Shown here: positions 16,889 through 26,492 of the stretch, in pieces
Layout of the letters: every line of letters begins with the position of its first letter
Position numbering within the stretch: the first letter of the stretch is position 1
Source: Flavobacterium sp. SUN046
GTDB lineage: Bacteria; Bacteroidota; Bacteroidia; Flavobacteriales; Flavobacteriaceae
Direction of reading: 5' to 3'
NCBI RefSeq assembly: GCF_028867965.1
Contig: NZ_JAPQNT010000016.1
Span: 1 to 45,662, forward strand
Length of the DNA stretch: 45,662 nucleotides
Program-made: the position numbers and the translations under genes
Notes under the pieces: generated by a model
What the model was told of the DNA's origin: nothing
The model's database searches: none
The model's input: the letters and a program-made list of their open reading frames with translations, nothing else

Positions 16889-18520
16889 CTATACTTGTGC
16901 TAAAACTGCATTAAGGAGTTGTGTTTGTTTTTTTGACGATTGCTCAATGTTTTTTTCTAAATCGTTACATAATTTGAAGAGTTCATCAACTCGTTTAGAA
17001 ATTTCTTTTTGAATTTGATAAGGTGGAACTGGAATGGGAATAGAAATCCATTTTTGTTTATTGATTATTGGAGTTGCTGAACCGCTTGCATTTGATAATA
17101 CTTGATTTTGAAAATAAGAAGATTGTAGCACAGTAAATAAATACTTCAAATCAATATCTGAATATGGAGTAATTGTGTTTATTTGTTGATTACAAGCAAC
17201 ATCTCTATTATTAATAGCAAGTTTACCGATACTTCCTCCAATACAAACCATCATTATTGAGTTTTCAGGAATTAATCTTGCTTTCTCAACGCCCTGTTCA
17301 GTTAAAGATAGATTGGTGTAGTCTATCACTTGATTTTTAATATCACCAGGACCAATAAATGGCATGAAGTCACCATAGTATTCTGAATTTTTTGTTGCAG
17401 GTGTTGTTCCGGTTTGTGTAAGACCAATATCATTTAATGCTAACCATTTCCATTTTTTAGGTAATGTAAATGGGTAATCTTTTTCGTTTATTTTATATTT
17501 ATCACTAGAATTTATTTTAATCTCATTATCATTTGAATCTATAAAATCTATGTTTTGTGATAATAGTTTTCCCTTAATAGCCAAATTTAAAATTGCATCT
17601 TTCAATACTGTCACATTCTGTTTTACAGTATATAAAGTATCAAATTGATTGGCAATGAAACTCCAAGCGGTATTAAATGAAGCTTCATCATTAGCTTTGA
17701 TAAGATTGTTAATCGCAGCAGAATTGATTTGTAGTTGTAATTTGTTTTTTCTATTTCTTTCTGCTTCCAACTTATCACATAATAGCATAAGTTGGTCTAT
17801 TTTTTCAACTATTCTTTTTTGTTCTTCAAGCGGAGGAAGTGGCACAGGAAATTCTCGCATTGTTTTTAAAGAGACATTTTTAATTGTTGTTCCTGTTGCA
17901 GAAGAAAACGCATAATTGAGAAAGTACTTTGAATTAATCAATCTCTTCATGAAAAATTTATCGATTTTGATTAGGTTAAAATAACAAGCACTTTTGCCTA
18001 ATATTACTTTTTCATTATTATAAAACGCAACATTTCCTATAGTCCCATTTATTGATACAAAAACAGTGTTTTCATTTAAAATACGTTGATGTTTTAAAAA
18101 TTGTTCATAAGAAACAGTTTTGGTGTTTTCTTTAAATTCAATTTTGCCATCTATTAAGTTATTGCCGTTAATAAAATAATACTCTCCATTATTATCATAT
18201 TCTGGTGTTCCATGAATTCCATCACCTAGAAGAGAAATAAAGTTGCCTAAACGAGTCCATTTCCATGATTTAGGTATAGAAAATGAAATTTCTTCATTTT
18301 TTATTTCAGCTAATGAACTTTGTTTCTTCATTAGTTTTCTTTTTATAAGACTTTCTTTTTCTTTCTCTATTTCTTCTAAAAGAATTTTTACCGATTTGTC
18401 ATTTGAATTTTGTTCAACCAACTTGCCTTGCATGGCTAATTTTAAAATTAATTCACGCAGTCGTGTAATACCATCAGGAGTTTCTAATGCAATTTCAAAA
18501 TGTTTTTCTAATAATTTCAT
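16889..18520 (-). CDS. hsdS: Type I restriction-modification specificity subunit
   Basis: 543 residues with two target-recognition domains. Each contains the usual PxxWKW entry (PKSWKWTRLGNF near 80; PKKWKWLALNDIG near 350), and each ends in PLPPLEEQKRIVEKIDQLM or PVPPYQIQKEISKRVDEL followed by a coiled-coil spacer. It sets the bipartite DNA target for both methylation and cleavage. It starts 6 bp after hsdM. The target sequence cannot be read from the sequence alone. Confidence 0.95.
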   Translation of the reverse strand: MKLLEKHFEIALETPDGITRLRELILKLAMQGKLVEQNSNDKSVKILLEEIEKEKESLIKRKLMKKQSSLAEIKNEEISFSIPKSWKWTRLGNFISLLGDGIHGTPEYDNNGEYYFINGNNLIDGKIEFKENTKTVSYEQFLKHQRILNENTVFVSINGTIGNVAFYNNEKVILGKSACYFNLIKIDKFFMKRLINSKYFLNYAFSSATGTTIKNVSLKTMREFPVPLPPLEEQKRIVEKIDQLMLLCDKLEAERNRKNKLQLQINSAAINNLIKANDEASFNTAWSFIANQFDTLYTVKQNVTVLKDAILNLAIKGKLLSQNIDFIDSNDNEIKINSSDKYKINEKDYPFTLPKKWKWLALNDIGLTQTGTTPATKNSEYYGDFMPFIGPGDIKNQVIDYTNLSLTEQGVEKARLIPENSIMMVCIGGSIGKLAINNRDVACNQQINTITPYSDIDLKYLFTVLQSSYFQNQVLSNASGSATPIINKQKWISIPIPVPPYQIQKEISKRVDELFKLCNDLEKNIEQSSKKQTQLLNAVLAQV

Positions 18521-18526
18521 TGCTTA

Positions 18527-19972
18527 CTAATTTCCTAATGCTTGCATTAATTCTTTTTTCAATAAATCTCTGGTAGCAATCAATTCTTTGCTTAATCGTT
18601 CGTAATCTTGCATCAATATTTCTGGGTCAGTATGAATAACATCAACACTGTGTGGATTTTTGGAATCTAAATTGTAATTTTTAGCTTCAATATCTTTTAG
18701 AGAAACTTTCCAAGCATGTTCATTTTGCTTGCGGTTGTTCCACCATTTTTTTTCTAAATCAAATTCTTCAATTCGCAATGGTTTGCTTCTTGAATAGGAT
18801 TTATAACCTTCTGGATAAGGATGCTCAAAATACCATACGTGTTTAGTAGGTTCACCTTTGTCAAAAAATAATATGTTAGTATTAATTCCTGTATAAGGAC
18901 TAAAAACGCCTTTAGGTAAACGAATAATGGTATGAAGATTAAATTCTTTTAACAATTCCCGTTTTAAATTGGTTTTAACACCTTCACCAAATAAAAAGCC
19001 ATCTGGTAAAACGACACCAGCTCTGCCAGTTTCAGGTCGTAGCAAGTGCATGATTAGTGCCATAAACAAATCGGCAGTTTCTCGGGTTTGGTATTTTTTA
19101 GGAAAGTTTTTTTCAATACCATCTTCTTCAACACCGCCAAATGGAGGATTAGTAATGATTACATCCATTCGGTCTTTTGGTCCGTAATCTTTTAGCGGTT
19201 TGCTCAACGTATTATCATGTCTGATATGGCTTGGCACATCAATACCGTGCAACATCATATTGGTCATGGCAAGCATGTGAGGTAATGGTTTTTTCTCTAT
19301 ACCGTGAATATTGTCTTGGAGTTTAGCAATGTCCTTGTCTGTTTTAAACGATTTTTTCTTGTGTTCAATAACATTTACCAAAAATCCACCTGTTCCACAA
19401 GCTGGGTCAAATACTCGCTCTCCCAATTGTGGGTTTAAAATATCAACCATGAATTGCGTTACGGCACGAGGTGTATAGTATTCTCCTGCATTACCAGCCG
19501 ATTGTAAATCTTGTAATATTTTTTCGTAAATATCATTAAATACATGTCGATCACTAGACGAATTAAAATCTACATCGCCTTGAATAGTATTGATAACTTG
19601 TCTTAAAAGCGTGCCTGATTTCATGTAGTTATAGGCATCTTCAAAAACACTTCCCACAATTTTGCCATGTGGAGATACACCAGCCGTGGTTGATAGTTTT
19701 TTTAACGATGGAAATAGGTCGTTATTTACGAAATCAATTAATTCTTCACCTGTCATTCCTTCATCATTAGCTGCCCAATTAGACCATTTGAAACGACTTT
19801 GTAGTGGTGACTTGTAATTGTCAATTGTTATTTCCCATTCTTGTTCTTTATCATCAAATATTTTAAGAAAAAGAAGCCAGACCATCTGACTTATACGTTG
19901 TGCATCACCATCGACACCAACATCTTTTCGCATTATATCTTGAATGGTTTTTATTAATGTACTTAATGACAT
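18527..19972 (-). CDS. hsdM: Type I restriction-modification N6-adenine methyltransferase
   Basis: 481 residues. An N-terminal helical HsdM domain (1-145) precedes the methyltransferase domain with SAM-binding FDPACGTGGF (188-197) and catalytic NPPF (275-278). It methylates adenine in the HsdS target and forms M2S1 with it. It lies 16 bp after hsdR and 6 bp before hsdS, within one operon. All key motifs are intact. Confidence 0.96.
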   Translation of the reverse strand: MSLSTLIKTIQDIMRKDVGVDGDAQRISQMVWLLFLKIFDDKEQEWEITIDNYKSPLQSRFKWSNWAANDEGMTGEELIDFVNNDLFPSLKKLSTTAGVSPHGKIVGSVFEDAYNYMKSGTLLRQVINTIQGDVDFNSSSDRHVFNDIYEKILQDLQSAGNAGEYYTPRAVTQFMVDILNPQLGERVFDPACGTGGFLVNVIEHKKKSFKTDKDIAKLQDNIHGIEKKPLPHMLAMTNMMLHGIDVPSHIRHDNTLSKPLKDYGPKDRMDVIITNPPFGGVEEDGIEKNFPKKYQTRETADLFMALIMHLLRPETGRAGVVLPDGFLFGEGVKTNLKRELLKEFNLHTIIRLPKGVFSPYTGINTNILFFDKGEPTKHVWYFEHPYPEGYKSYSRSKPLRIEEFDLEKKWWNNRKQNEHAWKVSLKDIEAKNYNLDSKNPHSVDVIHTDPEILMQDYERLSKELIATRDLLKKELMQALGN

Positions 19973-19988
19973 GTTTTGTATTTATTAT

Positions 19989-22337
19989 TTAGGATGAATA
20001 TATGGCGCGTTCTAATTCTTTTACTGCTTCTTCGTATTGTGCTTTTCCTCCAAAGATTTTAATAATTTCAAGTGGCGTGCCGTAATCTGTAAAAGGTTGA
20101 ATGGTTAAGATTTTGGTTTCTTCAATTGGTTCAACTCCTTCATCGGCATATTTATCAAGTAACGCATTCATTACTTTTTGGGCTTGTACACCATATTTAG
20201 TGAAGTAATTTCTTTTTTTAACTTGTTCAGCTCGCTCTTTTCTCGATAATGGTGGTTTGTCCCAAGCTACATGGCAAATAATATCAAAAGGGTCAAGGTC
20301 TTTGCCTATTTCTTCAGCTAATGCTTCAAAGAAAACGCCTTCGTTTGCTAATTCCTCTATAATCATTTTCTTTTTATCGGCATCCGACCATTTGGTTAAG
20401 AAATCATCTAATGAAGTAAATTCTTTTTCAAGTGTTTTTTTTGTGTAATCTTTTAATGATTCCGTGATTAATTTTCCTTTAGCATCAAAATATTGCACTC
20501 TTTCGGCAATTACAGAAACAGAAACATTATTGACATAGAATTTTTTTATCGCTGGAGTGTCACCACCATTTACATCAGGGTCTCCATCAATACCAGTATC
20601 TGGCGGAATAGTTGTAGTTCCGCCATCAATATCATCAGGAGGCACAGGTGAGCCACCTGGTTTAGGTTCGTAAATAACAACTGGTTCACCATCAAAATCA
20701 GGGTCAGCAAACAGTTCTGTTGCTTTTTTGAAATCCATTATGGTAAAGAAGAATTTGTTATAATCTTCATTTATTCTAGTGCCACGACCTATAATTTGTT
20801 TGAACTCTGTCATGGATTGAATTCTTTGATCAAGAACAATAAGTTTACAAGTTTGAGCATCTACACCCGTGGTCATTAATTTTGAAGTAGTAGCAATAAC
20901 AGGAAATTTAGATTCAGGAAATATGAAATTATCCAATTCCATTTTGCCTTCCTCATTGTCACCTGTAATCCGTACTACATATTTATTGTTATTGGCAGCT
21001 ATATCGCTATTCTCATTTACCAATGCTTGTCGCATACGTTCTGCATGATCTATATTATCACAGAAAACAATAGTTTTGTCGTAACGATTGGTTTGTTTTA
21101 GAAAATCGGATATTTTTTTAGCTACTAATTCGGTTCTTTTATCAAGCACTAATGTTTTATCAAAATCTTTTTGATTGTAGATTCTATCTTCAATAACATT
21201 ACCGTATTTGTCGGTCATGTCTTTATCAGGACGCCAACCTGTAACGTCTTTGTCAAGGTCAATTCTAACCACTTTGTATGGAGCTAAAAAACCATCATCA
21301 ATACCTTGTCTTAACGAATAGGTATAAATAGGTTTCCCAAAATAATCGGTATTTGAAACTTCTTGGGTTTCTTTTGGAGTAGCCGTTAAACCAATTTGCG
21401 TTGCCCCAGTGAAGTATTCTAAAATTCTTCTCCAATTAGAATCGTCTGCTGCACTTCCTCTATGGCACTCATCAATAACAATTAAATCAAAAAATTCAGG
21501 AGAAAATTGTTTGTATATATTTTGTTCTTCTTCTGTTCCTGTTACCGCTTGATAAAGTGATAAGTAGATTTCAAAAGATTTATTAACTTGTCTTTTGGAT
21601 ATTTTAGTCATCGCAGAACCAAATGGCTTAAAATCATTAGTCATGGTTTGGTCAACTAATATATTTCTATCTGCTAGAAAGAGAATTCTTTTTTTAGTTT
21701 TGGATTTCCATAATCGCCAAATGATTTGAAAAGCTGTATATGTTTTTCCTGTACCAGTGGCCATTACTAACAAAATTCTGTCTTCGCCTTTTGCAACGGC
21801 TTCAATGGTTTTATTAATTGCTAATAATTGGTAATATCTAGGCGTTTTGTTGCTTCCATCACTGTAATAATCTTCAGCAATAATTGCTTCTTGGATGGGT
21901 GAAATTTCTTTGTGTTCACACCACATTTTCCATAAGGTTTCAGGTGATGGAAATTCATCCAAAGCGATTTCTTTTTCAACTTTACCATCTTTTGCAAGGC
22001 TATTATGAAATAAAAAACCGTCTCCATTAGAACTAAACACAAAAGGAACATTAATCATTTCGCCATAGTTAAGCCCTTGTTGCATACCATCACCAACCGA
22101 ATGATTGTTGTCTTTTGCCTCAATTATTGCTATTGGAATACCTGGTTTGTAAAACAAAGCATAATCTGCACGCTTGTTTTTTGCACGTGTATGTAGTTGA
22201 CCTCGAACTATAATACGTCCGTTCGTCAAAGGAAATTCTTCACGAATTTGAATATGCAAATCCCAACCTGAACTGATTAAAGCAGGTGTTATGTATTTCG
22301 AACAAATGTCACGTTCAGTGAGTTGCTTTTTACTCAT
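19989..22337 (-). CDS. hsdR: Type I restriction endonuclease subunit (EcoAI/EcoEI-like)
   Basis: 782 residues. The N-terminal nuclease domain has Asp58 (RADYAL) and Glu73-Ala-Lys75 (IIEAK) plus a downstream Gln-x3-Tyr. SF2 translocase motifs follow: ATGTGKT (193-199), DECH (289-292), GLTATP (about 318) and a helicase C domain with GRGTR. A Pro/Gly/Asp-rich linker lies near 575-625, ahead of a C-terminal domain that contacts the methylase. It is the first gene of the five-gene operon. The 288 bp upstream are AT-rich and hold only a weak candidate -7 element. Confidence 0.96.
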   Translation of the reverse strand: MSKKQLTERDICSKYITPALISSGWDLHIQIREEFPLTNGRIIVRGQLHTRAKNKRADYALFYKPGIPIAIIEAKDNNHSVGDGMQQGLNYGEMINVPFVFSSNGDGFLFHNSLAKDGKVEKEIALDEFPSPETLWKMWCEHKEISPIQEAIIAEDYYSDGSNKTPRYYQLLAINKTIEAVAKGEDRILLVMATGTGKTYTAFQIIWRLWKSKTKKRILFLADRNILVDQTMTNDFKPFGSAMTKISKRQVNKSFEIYLSLYQAVTGTEEEQNIYKQFSPEFFDLIVIDECHRGSAADDSNWRRILEYFTGATQIGLTATPKETQEVSNTDYFGKPIYTYSLRQGIDDGFLAPYKVVRIDLDKDVTGWRPDKDMTDKYGNVIEDRIYNQKDFDKTLVLDKRTELVAKKISDFLKQTNRYDKTIVFCDNIDHAERMRQALVNENSDIAANNNKYVVRITGDNEEGKMELDNFIFPESKFPVIATTSKLMTTGVDAQTCKLIVLDQRIQSMTEFKQIIGRGTRINEDYNKFFFTIMDFKKATELFADPDFDGEPVVIYEPKPGGSPVPPDDIDGGTTTIPPDTGIDGDPDVNGGDTPAIKKFYVNNVSVSVIAERVQYFDAKGKLITESLKDYTKKTLEKEFTSLDDFLTKWSDADKKKMIIEELANEGVFFEALAEEIGKDLDPFDIICHVAWDKPPLSRKERAEQVKKRNYFTKYGVQAQKVMNALLDKYADEGVEPIEETKILTIQPFTDYGTPLEIIKIFGGKAQYEEAVKELERAIYSS

Positions 22338-22625
22338 TTAATTTGCTTTGAAAGTGAAATTATTAAAGTGCTAATATATTGAAAAAAACACCAATTTAAA
22401 AAGTAAGAATAAAGAGTTAAAATTTATGATAATTTTTCAATTTTTTTATAAACACTTAATTGACGTTGTTGATTATTTTAATTGTTTCCAATTGAAACTT
22501 CATTTGGTGCTGCATAAAACTCTGAAGGTATTTTTTTAATAATTATCAGGCTTCTTATATATTGTGACTTCAAAAATAGCCAAATAGACAATATGGAAAA
22601 AGTATGCTATTTATTATTGATATAC
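22338..22625. other. Non-coding stretch upstream of hsdR
   Basis: AT-rich intergenic DNA between the helicase gene and hsdR, both on the minus strand. A TATTTTTG match on the minus strand (22578-22571) is the only -7-like element seen; it lacks a well-spaced -33 partner and is 230 bp from hsdR. No terminator is evident. Confidence 0.4.
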
Positions 22626-25295
22626 TTATTTTAAATTTATTGTTTTTTTACATTTCGGATAATTTGTACATCCTAAAAAGTTTCCATATTGACCGCTTCT
22701 CTTCGTCATAAAACCGCTTTTGCAGCTTGGACAAAGTATAGTGTTCTCTAAAATTTCTATATTATTAAATGTCTGATTGCAACTTGGGTAATGTGAACAA
22801 CCTAAAAACTGATTATTTCTTATGGTGTTTTGTCTAATCACAAGATGTCCAGTTTGACAATACGGACAATTTGTTTTGTTGAAATTTTCGTTACTTGCTG
22901 TAAGTAGAAAATCGTTGTCTGTTACTATTTCTTCTGCAAATAAAGATACGTCAGTGGGTATAAGCAATACAACTTCATTTTTAGTTCTTGTTAAAGCTAC
23001 ATAAAACAATCTTCGTTCTTCTGCAAACCGATATTCTTCATCATCGCTTAGTAATAATGATAACATTGGGTCGTCTGTCATTTTGTTTGGAAATCCAAGC
23101 AAATGATTTTTTAGGTTCAACACAATTACATTGTCTGCTTCTAATCCTTTAGATTTATGAACCGTAATGTATTTAATTTCAATATCATCAAATCCTTTTA
23201 TTTCTAATTTATCACTTCGTTCAAAGTACTTTATTTTACTGTTTGGAGTAAGTTTGATAAATTCATTAATGTCAAAACTGTGATGACCTAAAACCAGAAT
23301 AGGTTTATTGCCGTTTTTGCCTATAAGTTCTTTGACTTCTTCTATAAAAACATCTTCTGCATTATCACGTGAATAATAAACAAACTTAATTGGATTTTCT
23401 AAAGGTTCTTTCTTAGATATTGGATTTTTAGATATTTGTTTAGTGTTTTTCTGAATGTACTTTGAGGTTATATCAATTAATGATTGAGAATTGCGATAAG
23501 TTTGCTCAATGAATAATTTCTCGTGTTTTCCAACATATTTTTCAAAATTACTGAACAAAGAAATATCGCTACCTGCAAAACGATAAATGGATTGCCAATC
23601 ATCACCAACGCAAATTAATCTTGCACCAGATAATTCTCTAATTTGTTTAATTAGGTTGAAACGAGAATATGAAATGTCTTGGTACTCGTCAATTATAATA
23701 TGTTGGTAAGTATAAGCTGGTTTATTTTCTTTTACGATTTCTGTTGCCAGATTTATCATATCATTAAAATCAATTTCACTTTTCTCATTAAGTGTATTAT
23801 CGTACTTTTTAAGAATTGGAAGTGCAAACTTCAAAAAAATATCTTGTCTTTCGAGCATAAAGTCGTTCAAAGCTTTGTTTTTGTCAAAAAACAAAGAGAT
23901 TATGGAATTATAATTTAATTGTCTTGATTTATTAAGATTGATAAACGTTACAATAAGATTTGTAATTTCTTTTCCAAAATTTTTATCATTGTCTGTTACT
24001 TTTGTGTAAATGCTTTTTGTGTCTCTTGGCTTAAAAATTACGTTTTCGTTTTCCAACATTACTCGTAATTTCTTGAGTAAAATATGGTCTCTATTGTAAT
24101 ATGAGTATGTTTCTATAAGTTTGGTGTTATGGGTTTTATGGGTTTCTCTTTTTAACTCCATTTCTTCAACATACTTTTGTTCATTAAACGGAGTTAGCCA
24201 TTTTGCACCATTATTTTCGTCAACTCCAAAATGTTCTAAATAAACATTGTAATCTTTCAAATAAAAATCTGGGCGATACATTACTTCTCCAAATGGATAC
24301 GGTTTTTCATACTCATACTCAATTCCATTTAAATACAAAAAATTTGCTATTGTAAGTTCTTCAACGCTTTTCACTTTTTCACCTTGCATTGTGTCCAGTG
24401 TTGCTTTTGCAACTTTGTTCAATTCAGATTCGCATTTAGATTTTAATGTTTGAAAATCCACACCTTTCTCAGTATCTAATTTTTCGCCAAGTGAATTATA
24501 ACTTTCGTGTTCTTCGGGAATGTTCATATAACACGCAACATAAACGATGTATGCTTCTAATGCTTCGGAATTGTTGAATATTTCTTTTTCTAAATATTGT
24601 TTAACAATATTACCTAAAGTGTTTTCATTCGTCAAAGATGGAACAGTTTTAAGGTGTTTTTTTATAGTGTCATAACCAAGTTTATGAAAAGTTGTTGCTC
24701 TTGCACCAAGTCCAATGTTTTTAAGCCTTTCATTTAATTCATCGACAGTTTTTTTTGTAAAAGATAAAAGTAAAATGTTTTCTTGTTTTACATTTTTTTG
24801 TTCAATCAAATACTTAACTTTTCCGAGTATTGTTAATGTTTTGCCCGAACCTGCACCAGCAATAATAAGGTTTGAGTATTCGTCCGTTATTAATGCAGTT
24901 CGTTGTTGGTCGTCTAATTTTTTACCTTCAATATCATCAAAATATAGTTCTAGTCTTTCTTTTTGAGTGCGAACATAGTTTTTATTGTATTTAACAATAT
25001 AGTTATCAAAGTCATTGAAAATATCAATGAATTTTTTAACGCTTTCTTCTTTCTTATAAAAATTTGTTTTGCCTTTAAAAAACTTCCAGTTTTCTGAATA
25101 TTTTGCTTTTATTTGGTCACGTTGTACCCAAGTAACATAGTCATTTATGGTTTGAATGGTATCTAAAAAGGAAATGATTTGTTTTAAATTTAATAAATAT
25201 TTACTGTCTTGATATTTCTTCTTTTCTAACGATTGTTGGTAAAGAAGAAAAAATACCAACATTGCAATCGCAATTATTATAATTGTCAATGTCAT
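22626..25295 (-). CDS. Membrane-anchored helicase IV/UvrD-like protein with inserted nuclease-like domain and two C4 zinc fingers
   Basis: 889 residues. An N-terminal hydrophobic helix (4-20) predicts a membrane anchor. SF1 helicase motifs are QRTAL, GAGSGKT (147-153), DEYQD (536-540) and a C-terminal ALTRT. Between motifs Ia and II lies an insertion (about 308-400) with Glu313, PDF (Asp343) and LEHFG (Glu354), followed by a Lys/Arg/His-rich helix; this resembles Vsr/DUF559-type PD-(D/E)XK domains. The last 80 residues hold two topoisomerase-type C4 zinc fingers (CPYC..C....C and CPSC..C....C). Activity is probably 3'-5' DNA unwinding coupled to cleavage near the membrane. It lies upstream of the hsd operon but is separated by 288 bp, so its role in that system is uncertain. 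Confidence 0.82.
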   Translation of the reverse strand: MTLTIIIIAIAMLVFFLLYQQSLEKKKYQDSKYLLNLKQIISFLDTIQTINDYVTWVQRDQIKAKYSENWKFFKGKTNFYKKEESVKKFIDIFNDFDNYIVKYNKNYVRTQKERLELYFDDIEGKKLDDQQRTALITDEYSNLIIAGAGSGKTLTILGKVKYLIEQKNVKQENILLLSFTKKTVDELNERLKNIGLGARATTFHKLGYDTIKKHLKTVPSLTNENTLGNIVKQYLEKEIFNNSEALEAYIVYVACYMNIPEEHESYNSLGEKLDTEKGVDFQTLKSKCESELNKVAKATLDTMQGEKVKSVEELTIANFLYLNGIEYEYEKPYPFGEVMYRPDFYLKDYNVYLEHFGVDENNGAKWLTPFNEQKYVEEMELKRETHKTHNTKLIETYSYYNRDHILLKKLRVMLENENVIFKPRDTKSIYTKVTDNDKNFGKEITNLIVTFINLNKSRQLNYNSIISLFFDKNKALNDFMLERQDIFLKFALPILKKYDNTLNEKSEIDFNDMINLATEIVKENKPAYTYQHIIIDEYQDISYSRFNLIKQIRELSGARLICVGDDWQSIYRFAGSDISLFSNFEKYVGKHEKLFIEQTYRNSQSLIDITSKYIQKNTKQISKNPISKKEPLENPIKFVYYSRDNAEDVFIEEVKELIGKNGNKPILVLGHHSFDINEFIKLTPNSKIKYFERSDKLEIKGFDDIEIKYITVHKSKGLEADNVIVLNLKNHLLGFPNKMTDDPMLSLLLSDDEEYRFAEERRLFYVALTRTKNEVVLLIPTDVSLFAEEIVTDNDFLLTASNENFNKTNCPYCQTGHLVIRQNTIRNNQFLGCSHYPSCNQTFNNIEILENTILCPSCKSGFMTKRSGQYGNFLGCTNYPKCKKTINLK

Positions 25296-25466
25296 AATTA
25301 TTATAAGTGTTTTTTAGAATATAATTATCTAATTTTAATTCATAAAATAATTAACCAACCAAATTATTTACTCTATGGAAAAAGGATTTGTTTAAAAATA
25401 GTATGATATATTTATTAAAGCAAAAGTTATTAATAAAATATAATATTAATCATTATTATCATTTAA

Positions 25467-26447
25467 CTATTGTTCAAAGATATCAATTTTTCTAAAAACA
25501 TCCTCCAAATCATTATTGTAAATACCAAGCGCTTTAAGTTCCTCATCTGTTTGTCCTTCAGTCATGTCCCAAACTTTTGCATTGATTCCAAGTTCTTTTA
25601 AAAATGGAATTTTTGTAGTAATAATATTCACAGCATTTTCACTCATATCTGGAATTATTAAAACATTTTGATCTATCAGTGATTTTAATTTACCTTCAGT
25701 AAGTCCATTAATACCTCCATAGGCAAGCCAAACATATTTTGGCATTAATATATAACCAATAATTGCAGTTTTTTCACTTTCTGTCAGGACTATAGTGCTG
25801 TTTAGGTAATAGTTATAACTTAACAAGTGTTCACCAAATAAGCAGGCATAATAACCATCTTCGTTTTTGTATGGAACTTTAAATTTATTAGTTCTTTTTC
25901 CAATACTATTGTAATAGGCTATTTTAAGTTTTTGAACTTGCAAATTTTTATTAATGTTCCAAAACATTGTTCCTCCATCTTTTGATGTGCTTAAAGCGTA
26001 AACTTCTTTTGCATCATTTACTTTTTCATCGCCGTAAGTTTGTCGTAAGTATTGCAATAAGTTATTTTCTGGTTGTGCGTGAAAATGTTCCCATATAATT
26101 GATTCATCAATGAATTTCTGAGCAATAACAGTACTTGCAATCTGTTTGGCACTAGTACTTGCAAGTATATTGCGTGTTATAATTGCAAGTGTTTCAAATT
26201 GATTTTCGGTTTCATTCCATGAATATTCAATTCCATTTTCATCTATATAAATAGTAGTTGGTAAGGTTGATTTTCCACATGAATGACAGTAGCCATAGTT
26301 CTCTGGCAAATCTAGATAATTTACAAACTTTCCATCTTTGTTACTTCGATTGCAACATGGAGAAATTATTTTATAATCTCTTTTAGTACTAAACTTTAAG
26401 TGTAACTCTTTTTTTTCTAACATATTTAAAGTATTTGAATGCAACAT
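25467..26447 (-). CDS. TOPRIM primase-like replication protein (DUF6371-like)
   Basis: 326 residues. An N-terminal zinc ribbon is suggested by Cys31-Cys32 and CHSCG (Cys54, Cys57). A TOPRIM-like centre has Glu223/Glu225 (LTESEKT) and Asp267 (IIPDMSEN). Proteins of this shape, paired with DUF3987 proteins, form replication modules of Bacteroidota integrative elements, so it probably makes primers when the excised element replicates. It follows the DUF3987 gene after 45 bp. Met1 or Met9 could be the true start. Confidence 0.7.
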   Translation of the reverse strand: MLHSNTLNMLEKKELHLKFSTKRDYKIISPCCNRSNKDGKFVNYLDLPENYGYCHSCGKSTLPTTIYIDENGIEYSWNETENQFETLAIITRNILASTSAKQIASTVIAQKFIDESIIWEHFHAQPENNLLQYLRQTYGDEKVNDAKEVYALSTSKDGGTMFWNINKNLQVQKLKIAYYNSIGKRTNKFKVPYKNEDGYYACLFGEHLLSYNYYLNSTIVLTESEKTAIIGYILMPKYVWLAYGGINGLTEGKLKSLIDQNVLIIPDMSENAVNIITTKIPFLKELGINAKVWDMTEGQTDEELKALGIYNNDLEDVFRKIDIFEQ

Positions 26448-26492
26448 GCAACTTGCAATTTCTTAGTTTAAGTTCGTTAAGTATTGACTTTA

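Noticed and set aside
22338..22625. Possible small RNA or toxin gene in the gap before hsdR
   Set aside because: No open frame with a credible start, no stable hairpin and no good promoter pair were found.
15013..25295. ATPase-TOPRIM protein plus UvrD-like helicase read as a Gabija system
   Set aside because: The two genes are 5.7 kb apart with hsdS, hsdM and hsdR between them. The helicase is far longer than GajB and has a membrane anchor, nuclease-like insert and zinc fingers.
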